Positions 12,714-24,543 of a DNA stretch of 64,000 nt are shown in pieces. The position numbers and the translations under genes were made by a program. Origin of the DNA: Trebouxia sp. TZW2008 (Eukaryota > Chlorophyta > Trebouxiophyceae > Trebouxiales > Trebouxiaceae); assembly GCA_002118135.1 (NCBI GenBank), contig BDIU01000033.1, positions 1-64,000 of the forward strand. The letters run 5' to 3'. The notes under the pieces are model-generated. The model had not been told where the DNA came from, ran no database searches, and was given only the letters and a program-made list of their open reading frames with translations. The stretch's first letter is position 1, and every line of letters begins with the position of its first letter.

Positions 12714-15700
12714 CTATTGCACCTCATTCTGCTGCACCTTTTCCAGCAAAGCGGTGCACAGACCATGCATCACACGCAGCTCCTGCACAATGGACAACAG
12801 TGTATCACCATTTGAGACACTCAATGCAAGGTAATTAGAGGCTGTGAATCACTGTGATGCAATGCACATCATGAAATGTGCAGTTTGTTGATGCCAATAC
12901 GTATCGCACAATGTGCAAGTGGTTCAATTACTGCAAAAGGACAACGTGATGATTCATTGATAGACTCCAAGGCTCCAAGCACAAAGTGAGCTGGAGCCTA
13001 TTTATGTACCTGTGGAGTGGAGACAGAAACAACATTGTGAATGCTCTGTTGCTGACTGATAACAGGTGTCGAGATGGCTGTGGTGTGAAGCCAGCAGCTC
13101 AGCCCCTGTGGACTGCACAATGATCTGTCCAAGGAAAACTGCAAACTTGGCTGCTAGCATACACAGCATTGCATACCTGTCCTGGGATACTTGATTCATC
13201 TGGTCGATTGCAAGCAGCTGCAAAACACACACTCTTGGAATAGAAGCTTCACCTGCGCTGTAATCTGGGCCCTGGACAGGACAGCTTTGACATGGCCTGC
13301 AGTTCTGCGTTTACGGCCATGGCTCCCAGTGCCCCCCACACTCTCCTCTGCCCTGCAAGCTCAGCCTCAATATTCATGCTTTGATCGCAACAACATACAA
13401 AAGAAACAAATTTTATATTTTTCCACAATTTTCCCGGCTTTGAGCTTGTGATGCATATGAGAGAGCGCTTGCTGTTCTGAACATGTGTCATCACATGGAT
13501 TGAAGGTTAAATTGGAAAGGCTGCTTGCAGGCAAAGCAGGCGCCTGCTCGCAAATAATCAGCACAAGAACAGAACATATTGCAATAGCATGCAGGATCGA
13601 TGAAGCTGATGCAACACAGAAGTCAGCTTGGAAGCACCTGTTCAGCACATGGTGTGAAGACAACTTCCAGAAATACGCAGAGACATCAGAACAAACACAT
13701 CACTCAGTCAGGATCAGCTGTGCAACGCTGGATTCGAGCAGCAGGGCTCAGTCCATACCCTAGACCAGCAGCACTGCTGAGCTGTGTCCACCTTTGAATG
13801 AGACCCTCCACATCAGACCTAGAAGCTGGCTGGTGCTGTTTTGGCAGCTGTTGACTGCCTGCATGCAAGATTTGCAATTTCATTGAACCAAACATGAGTT
13901 GAGAAAGGCTGCTTTCCACAGGTATCGGAAACACTTGACTGCTTCTGCATGCACCTCGCAGAGTCATAGACAGTCAATGATGTTTTTGCAGCTGTTGACT
14001 GCCTGCACTGCTTGCAATCACCAAGTGCAGGCTACACTGATACCAGTACATGTGACTGGGCATGACACACAGCACTTTTTAGCAGAGCATCAGCTACATC
14101 GCCACTGTACTGTGAAAACTTGGTTGTGCTAACAAACTTTAGGCCAGATAAATGCACAGCTACGCTTGCTTGAGCTGTGTCACTGAAGCCCATACAAACG
14201 CCAGGTAGTGAAACAAGCACAAGGTGTGACTGCTGGCGCCATCGGCCACACAGGCATGAACTAGCAGTGATTAGGCAGATTGGTGCACTGAAAATTGATG
14301 CTTTTGAATTCAGCCCAGGACGATTTGAGCAAAGTCTGCTCAGCAAGGCGCAGCAGAGGCCGTTTGGCAGTGCTGTTAGGGGCGCAGGATAAATCAAGCA
14401 ACTTCTAGATCTGCTTTGCAGAGCGCATTAGACACCGGTTTGAGACGTTAGCATGGGTACGAGCCTCCAAGCTCTTGGGCCTGAGGACTGGTCATAGCAC
14501 AGCAAACATAGGACAGCAATCTCTCAATATAATGACTGCATTGATGACCAAGAATAGCCTTACATCAAATTGTCATTACTCAGAAGTACCACTGCAGTCA
14601 GAATGCAGTTGCATTGCTCTTACATCGAGAGTTTCCTTAAATCGAGTGTCCTTACATTGAGAGATTTCTTATACCCCTATACCCCAAAAAGACTTTAATC
14701 CGGATCTTTTACCGAAGCTCTGCGTATCCCAAAAATATATGAGACTTTTTCCGGATACTACCCTTATCCCCCTACACCCCTATACCCCTAGTGTACACCC
14801 ATCAGCAAAGCAGGGGTGCATACCCTCTGTAGTGCTTGTCAGCTTGTGCTCAAACAGCTGTGCCAGCACGACACACACCGCATGAGACAGGTTCAAGGAG
14901 GCATGGATAGAGCCTGCAGTAGTCCCAGGAAATTGGTCAGCATCATGACATCAAATTCATGGAAGCCCATGCCACAATGAAACAGCTTGCTGAGCTGTCT
15001 GATGAGATGCACAAGGGTGTCGTCTTGCATGCATCATTGGGACCTTGGAACACAGACAAGAATCAGGCTGTCAAGAGCAAAAGCTCTGGGCAGACATGCA
15101 AGATTGTTACAATTTGATGGCAACATGAACAATATGTGCTGTCACAATGTAGAGATGTTGTGACGATTGTCTTTCTCTTTGCCTGTTTATGTTTGCTCAG
15201 AAGGGTGGGAGAGCATTAGGCTTGACGCTCAATCTGTAGGAATCAAGCAGCTGTGTGTACACAGAGCTCATGTGCAGTCAGAGGAGGTCTATCAGAAAAT
15301 TGTGTGTGCAGACATGGTAACGTATCCGCACAGAACGGCAATGCCACACGTTTGCAACACTGCAGTTGGGTGTGGTCACACTCAAAGCTTGAGCTGTGAG
15401 AATTGAGCAGTCATGTGCACAGAGAAGTCCCTAAAACACAGAGAAGGAACAAATGGAATGTGCAGACAAGGTATGATGTCAGAGTTTGGTGGCAATGCAG
15501 GAAATATGTGCAATAAAATTGACAAGACTTCACTGGAATGGTCGTTTCTCCTTGCATGTTTGCTTCTCTATTTTGCAGGAAGGGTGAGAGAAGACCTGGA
15601 GCTCAATCTGTGGGAATTGAGCGACTGTGTGTACACAGAGAAAGCTCGTGTGCAGGCAGAAAAGCCTGTCAGAAAACTGTAGGTGCAGACATGGTAGCAT

Positions 15701-18346
15701 ATCTCTATACAGAACGGTAATGCCACATGTCTGCAATACTGTAATTGGGTGCAGTCACACTCAAAGCTGCACCTGTGGGAATCGAGCAACTGTGTGTACA
15801 TAGAGAAAGCTCATGTGCAGTCAAACCGCTTTCCTCCCGCCCAAACACCAGCGCCACCCTTCTGTCTGAAACAGCAGAGGTTTGGTCTTTGCTGGATGCG
15901 CTGGTGTGGAAAGCTTCAGGAAGCGTGTCTGGAAAGACGTGAAGAAGCTGTGTGAGGCTTGCATGCACCAGCCTTGTGTTGCCAACTCGCCGTGTGAAGC
16001 CAATGCTTGCTGCAAAAACACATCAAAGCTTAGATCTCTACTGAATTACCATACAGTCTGGCCTTCCCTTTTTTCAAGTTTGGACCTTGGCACCCACAGC
16101 CTGTCTGCTATGTTGCTCCTTCTCAGGAGGCAAAATTGGGTAAGAAGTCGGCCTGACAGTTGCAGCAAACAGCCAGATACAATCAGTGCCGTAGTATGTC
16201 AAGCAGCAGCATCATGCATTCACCAGCCTTGTCTTACCAACTCGCCGTGTGAAGCCAATGCTTGCTGCAAACAGCCACCCAAGTTTGGCAAAATTGGATG
16301 AAAAGTCGCCCTGACAGTGGCAGCAAACAGCCAGATACAAGCAGTGCCATATTATGCCAAGCAGCAGCATCATGCATGCACCAGCCTTGTGTTGCCACTG
16401 CAATCACTCAAAGAAAGCCAAAGAAATTTACTATCAGTTGCCGTGTAAGCCAATGCTTGCTGCACCAGCAGTATAGAACCTTTGAACTTTAAGTCTCTTC
16501 AGAGATGCAAGCAGCTCAGACTCCTCAGCAGACAGTGCCTGCAGTTGCTGCTGCGACTACATCAAGGAAAACTGGTCCCAATTTGTTTTGGCAGTTGCAG
16601 CAAGTTGGGTGGCAAGGGGTAAGAGGCTTTCAGCGTACCAGAAACTTCTTGGAATTTAGCAAGATACTAGAGAGAGATACACATAGTCAACAGCAAGGTT
16701 GTGTCAACTGGCAGCATTGTGCATGTCTAAGTCTGTATGGCTGCTGAAAACAGATGCAGGTGCGATCAACGAGCAAGGAGGGACTCAGCAGGGTAGTTGC
16801 TCAAGATGATGACAATGGGCTGAGATCAATCTTGAGCATATTCTGATGCCGTATTAGGATTGACATATATATATACGGATTGAACATCACTTGGATTGAA
16901 TATGCCGCATTAGAATTGACATATATATGGATGCTGAAAATGGGGTCCGTATGATAGTGCGTACCTCTACGTTTTATCCGTATAATCAAATTATATTGCC
17001 CATTATAGTAACTTCACTTTGTAAGGATACTTGATGTAAGGACACTCTTGATGTAATGACAGCGCAATTGTGAACTGATCACTGCTTTCTGACTGCAGTG
17101 GTCCCTCTGTGTAATGACAGCTTGATGTAAGACCAATTTTGTTGGTAACCAAAGCAGTTGTTACAGAAGAGAAGTCATTGTATACGGTCCTGTGCTCTAG
17201 CAGGCCACAAAGAGCATGTACAGCCTGGTGTAAGATAAATACCTGATGTGTCAGCAAGAGCTTCATCAAGGCTAGGAACTACTGTCATGCTGCTCATCAG
17301 AGACGATCCGCATGCCAGCTGCATGTCAAGGCAACGATGAGACAGGTTTGTCATGGACATCACGCTGCTTGACAAAGACTCGATGCAATAGCAAGCAAGA
17401 CCCACCACATGCGCTTCACTGTCTTGTGGATTGCATCTTGGGTTCACGATGCATAGATCTGATACCTGCAATGCAGAAAAATCTGTCACAAAAGATCACA
17501 ATCTTTACACTTTTCAAAACATGGGCCAGGTTTGTGTGGCACAAGGCTTGTCTTGCCAGGCCAGCTCATGATCATGCCGTGCAATGTGGAACCTAAGGCT
17601 GTTCCGCAGCAAGCGCAACTCAGAGTGCACCTCAAAGTTCTCTGCAGCCCTTGCTACAGACCCGATGTTGCCAGCAAACTTTGGAGACGTCAACACCACG
17701 CGTATGTTTTGTAATGCCACAGGCGCCTGCACCACAGCACAGAAGCTCAGTACTGTACATACTTGACACAATCTTGACTTCAAAGGATCTTGTCACCCGC
17801 CTGCCTGGTTACATCTGAATGGGTGTCAGCGGTCACGCATGCACAAAGCTGTTTGACAGCCCTCTGGCGGCGTTCTGAGCTGGTGGGACGGTATGGCGCT
17901 TGCACACGCAAGGTCTTGAGCATGGACGTATGTGATCAACGGCAAAGCACCAGCTCACCACTGACCCACATGCAATGTGCCCCCACGCGATGTGCAACAG
18001 CAACGGTCACGAGAGGCAGTGTACATGTTTGTTTTTGGTTTGATGCATTTGACCGGATGCAGCGCCACAGAAGTCGCCGCTAGTTGAAACGCCAGCTGGG
18101 CTGTATACGTATCTTACTGCAGCAAAGTTCCTCTTGCATTGCGACTGTAGTAGCAACGGTAATTTCCAGGCGCACGTCAGTTTTTTGGCTCAAGCAGACC
18201 TCAAGCAAGGTCAAGGAAGCTGTAGCCGACCTCTCAGCTCTGCACGAAGCAGACAGCACTTGCAAAGTGTGACCGTCCCGCGGGGTTTGAAGCACCTTCT
18301 TTCGCCGGCCCTTCGTGACGGCGCCTGATTGCTTGGGGGTTTCCAT
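12714..18346 (-). CDS. SpoU/TrmJ-type RNA 2'-O-methyltransferase
   Basis: SPOUT-class enzyme that methylates ribose 2'-OH of tRNA or rRNA with SAM. Phased exons: 17631-17726 (NIRVVLTSPKFAGNIGSVAR, motif 1), 17406-17465 (LCIVNPRCNPQDSEA), 17243-17318 (VVPSLDEALADTSG), 15773-16009 (ASIGFTRRVG, then LVFGREESGLTAHEL, motif 2), 14824-14913 (SLNLSHAVCVVLAQLFEH, motif 3 with the SAM-site Asn), 13759-13858 (RSDVEGLIQRW), 13253-13352 (VLSRAQITAQ) and 12714-12782 (ELRVMHGLCTALLEKVQQ, stop TAG). The C-terminal half matches the TrmJ arrangement. The first exon starts at ATG 18346 in a CpG-rich island, with a basic, Ser/Thr-rich N terminus; its junction to 17726 is not settled and a small extra exon may exist at about 17.8-18.0 kb. 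Introns hold exon-end duplications and transposon-like sequence. Confidence 0.88.
14520..14800. mobile_element. transposon-end-like sequence, left member of an inverted pair
   Basis: Contains repeated CTTACATCRAG-type motifs (for example CCTTACATCAAATTGTCATT, then CTTACATCGAGAG, then CCTTACATTGAGAG), followed by an AT/C-rich run of TATACCCC units. The reverse complement of about 17.17-16.99 kb carries the same succession of motifs, including CCACTGCAGTCAGAA. Such stacked motifs resemble the terminal repeats of pogo/Tigger-type DNA transposons, but no transposase is seen. It lies in a methyltransferase intron. Confidence 0.45.
15190..15830. repeat. tandem copies of a methyltransferase exon 3' end and following intron
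   Basis: A segment of about 377 bp (15.19-15.40 kb) recurs at 15.57-15.78 kb with moderate divergence. Each unit carries two degenerate copies of the exon end that, on the minus strand, codes for AHELSLCTHSCSIPT. Anchor words (GAAT[TC]GAGC on the plus strand) occur at about 15239, 15399, 15613 and 15779. The last is the genuine exon end with a GTGCAG donor. The other three lie downstream in the intron. Confidence 0.8.
16205..16460 (-). repeat. two extra copies of a methyltransferase exon 5' end with acceptor
   Basis: The real exon begins at 16009 after TTTTTGCAG and codes for ASIGFTRRVGNTRLVHAS. Upstream in the intron, a copy begins at 16264 (ASIGFTRRVGKTRLVNA, then TGA) and a second at 16459, interrupted by about 40 bp of unrelated AT-rich sequence. 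Both keep a CAG acceptor. Offsets from one copy to the next are 255 and 195 bp. Confidence 0.85.
16985..17170. mobile_element. transposon-end-like sequence, right member of an inverted pair
   Basis: The reverse complement reads CTTACATCAAG-type motifs in the same order as the 14.5-kb member and shares the CCACTGCAGTCAGAA word. Just to its left, at 16.85-16.94 kb, is a local duplication of ATTRGRATTGACATATATAT. No coding capacity. The two members flank about 2.2 kb that holds two methyltransferase exons, so they are more likely two solo ends than one element. Confidence 0.45.
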
Positions 18347-19117
18347 ATTGCATGTTACACCCAGAGCTATCTAGCTTGCATGTTCAGCAGCGGCATCGGC
18401 AGATACTCGCTCTGAACTGGAGAGTATCTTGGATCAGAACATAGCTCCAAGTCAAATCTCAGGAACCGGTACCTTTGCACCTTCTATAGCGTGGTTGGGG
18501 AAGTGAAAGCACCGAAGCCCACGACGGATTGGCGGCTGCTATCCTGTTGCACTTGAAGACCTGTTGTGCTGGGGAATGACACCTGATGGAAGCTGAATAC
18601 CTTGCATGGCGACAGCACCGGCTCCAGCTCCCCAGAACTGATTGCCAATCAGCACAGTACATATTGGCAGCCCTGGCGTTCACATGTCTATGCCAAAGAT
18701 AGCATGCAATGCAGAGCTTGCACCAAAGATTGTGCTGCTGCTGGTTTTGGTAACACTGGTCGTATGTGGAGTTCTTACTCTGGTAAGGTCCTTGCTTGCA
18801 CGCCTCTGTATATTGCCATGAGTCAGCCAGACTGTTGCAGGCATGCTTGCTATCATGACTAATTGCTCCTCCAGACAATTTTTCCATTCTTTGCATTCCA
18901 TGCTTTGCATCGCTCAGCAGTACAATCATGTGCTGTGGTCCTTATGTGAGTGTCTTCATCATCAATGCTGTGTCAGACTGCACGCCAATTAATGCCATGA
19001 CCGCTATGTTAGCACCCTGCATCGTCAGGATTGGATGCTGTGGACCTCAAGTTGTGCAGAAGAGAGCTGTTGCACGGCGCATTCGAATCCTTTACAGGCA
19101 CATGTGATTGCATGCAG
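18347..19117. other. 5' region of the VTT gene and divergent promoter; first exon unresolved
   Basis: CpG-rich to about 18.6 kb, between the methyltransferase start and the first VTT exon that I could phase (19118). VTT proteins have one or two helices before this point, so one or more 5' exons should lie here. I found no convincing ATG-to-donor exon. Confidence 0.4.
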
Positions 19118-21305
19118 GACAGTCAGAGGCTGGAGGCTCTGCTGACATGGATGGAGGAAGAGCCTGTCCAGGGCAGCATCTTCTTTGTGGTATATGCACA
19201 CAACACCTTTCGCACATACCCACACCAGACATGTCCTGAATGTGCCATCTAAGTGACTTTGAACGGTTACGAATCACAAACTGTGCATGTGATGAGGGTC
19301 TCTAACTTGCAGTTGTTTTTAGTGCTCAATCATGGCTGTGTGGGATGCACAGCACCCAGGAGACACCGACCTTGAACAGATCGTTTCAAGTGTCACAGTA
19401 TACGCTGCTCTCAATCAGCTGCACATTGAGCAGCTTTTGACATAGAGTCTGCGCATTGCAACAGAGCTATGTGGCTGGCACACACTTGTGCTGTATTGCG
19501 CTCTATGCAGCATCTGTGATGCCCTTGCATCTCCCTCGCAAAAGCCCTGTCAGTCTCCTTTTTCTACCACAGAACCTCCCAGAAAGTAATGCTTCAGCTC
19601 TTTTGTCAACATGCATGCTGCCCTACTACCCACAATTTGCATGTAGCCACAGCCTCAGCTCACTGCAAGCAATGTTCACAGCAGTCACTACTGCTGCTAT
19701 GCCCTGTTACATTCAAGTGGCATGCTGCTGCATTGTACTTGAGTTTCACCTTCTTCTGCTGATGCTTGCAGGCTCTGTATGTGGTAGCAGTGACTGTACT
19801 GTTCCCAGGGTCCATTTTGGCTCTTGCAGCAGGGGCTGTCTTTGGGCTGGTTCTAGGTTCCCTGCTGGTTTGGCTTGGGACAGTGCTTGGCCAGACCCTT
19901 GCTTTCACCATTGGCAGGCAAATTATCTGATGTCATGCCCGCCTGAGCTTGCGCGCTTATTGCCTGTGTGGGAGAAGAAAGTTACAGAGATTGGCAAGGA
20001 CAGTTGCATGTTTGTCAGGCAGTAAAGCTGGTTGCTGGTGTTGCCCTGCGACGAACTTTAGCAGTGGTAATATCAGAGTAGTTCAGCTGGAACCCAGTCA
20101 GTGCTGCACATGAGCTGCATTTGGTTTTGGGTTTCTGTCGTCGACCCTTGCCGAGCAAGATGCTGCGCAACACTGCTGAGAGATCATGTTGTGCCTGGCT
20201 CCCTGGACAACAGTGTAGCATTCAGGCAGATTTGATGGCCTGTTTAGCATGAGGTAGCATGATACAGCATCCAAACTGCCTTCAGGCAGGACTTGATGGC
20301 AATTGTCTTTGCTTAGGTACCTGCTACGGGATCTTGTAGTGGATTACACGCTGAAGAAGTATCCAAGCTGGGCAGCAGTAGACACAGCTGTCAGCCGTGA
20401 GGGCTGGAAGCTGATCACACTGCTACGACTAAGCCCAATTGTGCCATGGAATGTGCTGAATTACGCTCTGTCTGTCACTGGAGTTGGGTTCCTACAGTAT
20501 GCAGTCTCCTCTGCTATTGCTGTCCTGCCGTGGAATGTGACATTTGCCTACTTTGGCAGCTTGGCACATACTATGGCTGATGTGATTGATGGCAATACTG
20601 GGCCGGGAACACGCACATCTATTGCTTTCCTGGCAATCTCGGGAGTGATGCTGGCAGCTGCTGTAACCTACACAACCATCATTGCCAAGTAAGCTGATCA
20701 TGAGCTTTGGCATGATATGTTTTGTCACTTCTGTGCTGTTTGTGTGTCACAACGCTTGAGCCTGACATGCTGCTGATTGCTGTCAAGTAGGTCGCTTGCA
20801 CTTCCAGCTTCAGCCTTGAATATTACGACTCAAATGTCACTTGTGCATGAGAGTATCTGCGACATGACTCATCCTCAGGCTGATACATATGTTCAGCATT
20901 TCTGTTTGCACAGGCGGGCAATCCGTGAAGCATTGGATGATGGGCCCAGCCAGGACATTGCAGACAATCTGGACACCCTCAATCTCTTGTCTGCGCCATC
21001 ACAGGTGGGATATGACATGGTGTTTGGCATTGCGAGTGGCACAGTATTTGGCGTTGCGTACAATCTGCAAGCTTGCTGAAACAAATTGTGCACGCTGTCT
21101 GCAGAATCTCAGCCAAGACATTGAAATGGCAGCTGCATATTGCAGTCCAAGGCGGCTTACACACAGCATGTCAGCCTTGCAAGCAGATGTTGTATCACCT
21201 AGAGAAGCTAGTAGAGTGATTGAAAGACGCTCTAGTGTCACCCTAACTGGCAGACATCCTAGCGATCGACCTCAGCCTACTAGCAATAGTCAGCTCAGCC
21301 CATGA
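19118..21305 (+). CDS. VTT/SNARE-associated (TVP38/TMEM64/DedA-like) membrane protein
   Basis: Exons 19118-19189, 19772-19917, 20317-20688, 20914-21004 and 21105-21305 are in phase; the 5' exons are not resolved.  The VTT domain is clear: LLTWMEEEPVQGSIFFV, then FPGSILALAAGAVFGLVLGS, GQTLAFTIGRYLLRD, a basic stretch, and LITLLRLSPIVPWNVLNYAL with the conserved R-SP-P-N-NY core. A last helix is followed by a hydrophilic Ser/Arg-rich tail of about 100 residues. These proteins act as ER/Golgi/plastid membrane scramblase-like factors in lipid traffic. The second intron starts with GC (19918, CAG|GCAAAT), the only donor that gives the conserved GRYLLRD. If the last intron were retained the protein would end 26 residues after SAPSQ, so two C termini are possible. 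Convergent with PEX11. Confidence 0.88.
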
Positions 21306-21693
21306 GGCAATCTTGATGACTTCTGAAGTACATTCGGTTTCATGCAGGTTACCATCACCAGTCACGACACATGATGTCTGTGCCACTTGATGCCCAAACA
21401 CTAAGTTGCAAGAGTCAACTGCTGACAATGTATGAAGTTGAAAGAATGAGAGATGTGCACAATGTCCTAACTGTTATGCTACAAAGGCATACGACTGTAG
21501 GCAAGAAACAGATGGTGAAAAGTAACAAGCTTGACACCACTACACACTGAAACTGTAGTCTGTACCTAACACCTTGAACCTGATGATACATATGGCTGCT
21601 GTATGCTGTAAAGCTGCTTTGCACCGTTGCTCCAATGATATGGGGTAGGAACACTACAATTGCAGCATAGTGTACCGTGATGCGCAAAAAGCA

Positions 21694-21836
21694 TCACACA
21701 TTGAATGCTGATCCTGGGAACTTGGGGAGGGGAGGCTCTTTTGAGCCGGGCCAATTTTTGTGGACACTGATGCATGCGGAAGTCAGACCACAAACACTCA
21801 GCACAGCAGCATTATTGGTGATTGGACCTCTGCCAT
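21694..21836 (-). CDS. duplicated alternative terminal exon of PEX11
   Basis: Lies 188 bp beyond the terminal exon at 21930-22024 and repeats it: a CTGCAG acceptor, then DGRGPITNNAAVLSVCG and ISVHKNWPGS, compared with DGKGPVNSTAVLSMCG and ISVHKNWPSS. Phase matches the upstream donor. The frame is open and runs 14 residues further before TGA, so use of this exon would give a 258-aa PEX11 with a Pro/Lys-rich tail instead of 242 aa. No stop or frameshift, which suggests either recent origin or selection. Confidence 0.7.
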
Positions 21837-21929
21837 CTGCAGCAATGCACAATTGTCACTCTCTTACAAGAAAGAGGGTGCCTCATCACACCAGTTGACA
21901 AAGCATTTGTTGGGCTCCTGGGCTTCTGT

Positions 21930-23872
21930 TCAAGAGCTTGGCCAATTCTTGTGGACACTGATGAAGGCTGACAATAAGCCGCACATGCTCAGCACTGCTG
22001 TGCTGTTCACTGGGCCCTTGCCATCTGCAGCAAAAGCTATCGTTGAGCAACATACAGGCATCACAAACACTCGATCAGAACAAGTTGCTGATGGGCTCTT
22101 ACTAACACAACCGTGCCAGCTGTATGACTGAGATTGCGCAAATGCATTGTTCACACACAGCACAATCGATATGACAGAAATTGCGAATCTCACAAACAGC
22201 ATCACAGGCATCAAGCTGGCTGAGCGCTTGAGGGCCGCATGCAGATGCTAGTCAGGAAGTGCAGGGCGTGTGTCTGCGCTGTTGCTGATGTGTGAGTGCC
22301 AGCAACATATGGCCTGCAGCTTCTAACAGAGCATGCTCATGAATCGGTGCAGCAGGCGTAAGCATTCTGAAAGCATCGGCAGGTCACCTGTGATGTCATT
22401 GACAGCCATGAGAGCATCAGAGAAGTCCTGCACAACTGCCAGCGTGCGCAGCAGCCTTCTGCTTCTAAGGGCCTGCACCTCTCTGATGAGATGGACATCA
22501 TCTGGCATAGTCTCATCCTCCTGTTGAGCACAGGACGTCGTGAACTGAACTTTATCTGACATGATGTTCTCTTCTAACTGAGCATAGGGCCAGCTCAGGC
22601 TTGTTTTCTAAGTGAAATGCCAAGTGAGTGTTCTGCGTGCTGCTGAGCGCTGCATTGCCTGGGAAAAGCTTGACTGTAGTAGCCTATTTTGATCTATTCC
22701 AAATCAGACTTCCAGCCTCGCCGTTGCATCACCAGCATCAGCATAATATGTACAAGCCAGCTGGCAGTTATCAAGACTATGCAAAGGTATTTGCTGGCTT
22801 GTACCTGCTCATTTGTTGCACTTTCTTGGCATGAGCACGAGCAAAAGGTGAATCACTGATGTCCAGCTTTGCAGGCTGACCATTGCAGGCCCTAGCAATG
22901 TATACTTTTTGATACTCACAAGCTATTGCTGCTAGGCTGCTCTTGAGGCAAAAGAAGAGACGATGCCATGAAAGGATGTAGGTGTTTGCATGCATGCATA
23001 CCTTTTTCCTTCGCACAAGCTCCTGTGTCAGCATGAGCTCTCGCTCAAGAGCTGCTGCAATGCGCAAGGCATTCAGCGTAACATTCCCAAAGTATCCGAT
23101 CAGCTCTGCCCATGCACTGATTGTGCTGAATCGCTTGGCGTACTGCTTGTCGAGCAGACCTGCCTTCACGAGCCTACAGATATCAACTCAAATGTTGCAG
23201 GAGTGTCCGCTGGGTTACCACAACTTTGTGAGACTGTAAATTACACTTTGCCAGGTGTAATTGACACAGCATGAAACAACACCAAGTGCACATGTGTTCA
23301 CACCTCTGAACCGGTACAACTGCGGCGATAGCAGAGGGAGGTCAAAGTGCATACCAAGTCAGTTGCTCCACAAAGTAGTATACGCCCTCCCCGCCACTAG
23401 CCAGGAGCTCAAGCGATCCGGCTTTGGTCAACACAGGGGTGTTGCGCAGTGTGTTCAGGTCAGACAACCATTTGCCTAATCGGTAGGCCTTTCTGCAAGT
23501 GGTTCAAGGTCAAAGGGCTACCTGTATTGATGGACACGAGCACGAGCATGCAGCGCTGATGTGCAGCTCACCTGCTGGTCCCTATGCTGGACTCAAATTC
23601 TTTCAGACGAAGTGCTAGATCACTGGAGTCATTTTTGAAAGCAGTAGCAAGCGCAAGCTTGGTGCTGTATCGGATGACTTTAAGAACCTGCATCGAGACA
23701 ACTTCATCAACATGAACAGCACGACGGCGAGAGTGACGCAGTCAACATTACGCGGAGGACTTCAAATCGACAATTACGAAGACGTATTGCCGCTTGCCTT
23801 GTCGATTCCATCGCGCTTTGCGAGATATGTGACAGTCTTGTCGAGCGTATCTGGTCCTTTGCGCTGTGCCAT
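21930..23872 (-). CDS. PEX11: peroxisomal membrane protein PEX11
   Basis: Six phased exons: 23798-23872, 23572-23687, 23355-23492, 23002-23173, 22388-22520 and 21930-22024, giving 242 aa, normal for PEX11. It elongates and divides peroxisomes. The N-terminal amphipathic region reads TLDKTVTYLAKRDGIDK, then VLKVIRYSTKLA, GTSRKAYRLGKWLSD, and AWAELIGYFGNVTLNALRI, and it ends with the family's C-terminal helix and HKNW. The first intron begins with GC (AAG|GCAAGC) rather than GT; any GT donor would break the conserved join GIDK-VLKVIRY. The start at 23872 is the first ATG in frame and gives the standard N terminus. A duplicated terminal exon follows at 21694-21836. Divergent from the 24.5-kb gene across a CpG-rich spacer. 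Confidence 0.95.
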
Positions 23873-24543
23873 AACCTCCAAGGTGCTGTCAGGCTCTCCA
23901 AAGGCCGCTTGCGAAGTTTACGCACCGGTACATTTGAGCACAACTTTGCCAACTGGCAGCAACAGCAAGGGCAGAAAGCTCGAGCAGGATCTGGGATGAG
24001 AACAAGGCTGCTGTAGCTCGAGGATACCTCTCAAAGGCTACGCGCAGCACGACGGGACAAAAAGGCTCTCGCAAAAAGTTTGAGCGACGTGCATGCATCA
24101 GTCATGGAACCAATTTTTGTCATAGTATGCAACTGCACGTGACCTCAACTGCAACCGACCTCAACAAGACAGCCTGAATCTCTGCGCGTCTGTAAAACAA
24201 AGTCATCAGACTGAGCTTTGTTGCGGACGAATTGCCATGCAACAACTGCGCGAGCTTGTCGGCTCGTCCTCAGTGCCTGCCAGCCGTGACTGGTTGTAAG
24301 TCTCGACGTGTGCACTGTCGCTGTCCAATTTTGCCTTGATCCGTGATCATACACTGTTCTACATTGGCCGTATACTACCGCCCGGTATTTAAGAAGGCCA
24401 GAAAGAGCTGAAGCCTTACGATCGGAAATCGGAGCCGCATACCTGCACGCCCATCTCGGTTAGCTATGTAACTTAGCAGCGCTGCAAGCGCTCAGGATGG
24501 CTTGAAGTCTCCGCTATTGCTCTTCCACCTACGTCACTCCGTG
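23873..24543. promoter_or_regulatory. divergent CpG-rich promoter between PEX11 and the 24.5-kb gene
   Basis: A 671-bp spacer between opposite start codons, dense in CG compared with both gene bodies. No clear TATA element recognised. Confidence 0.5.
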
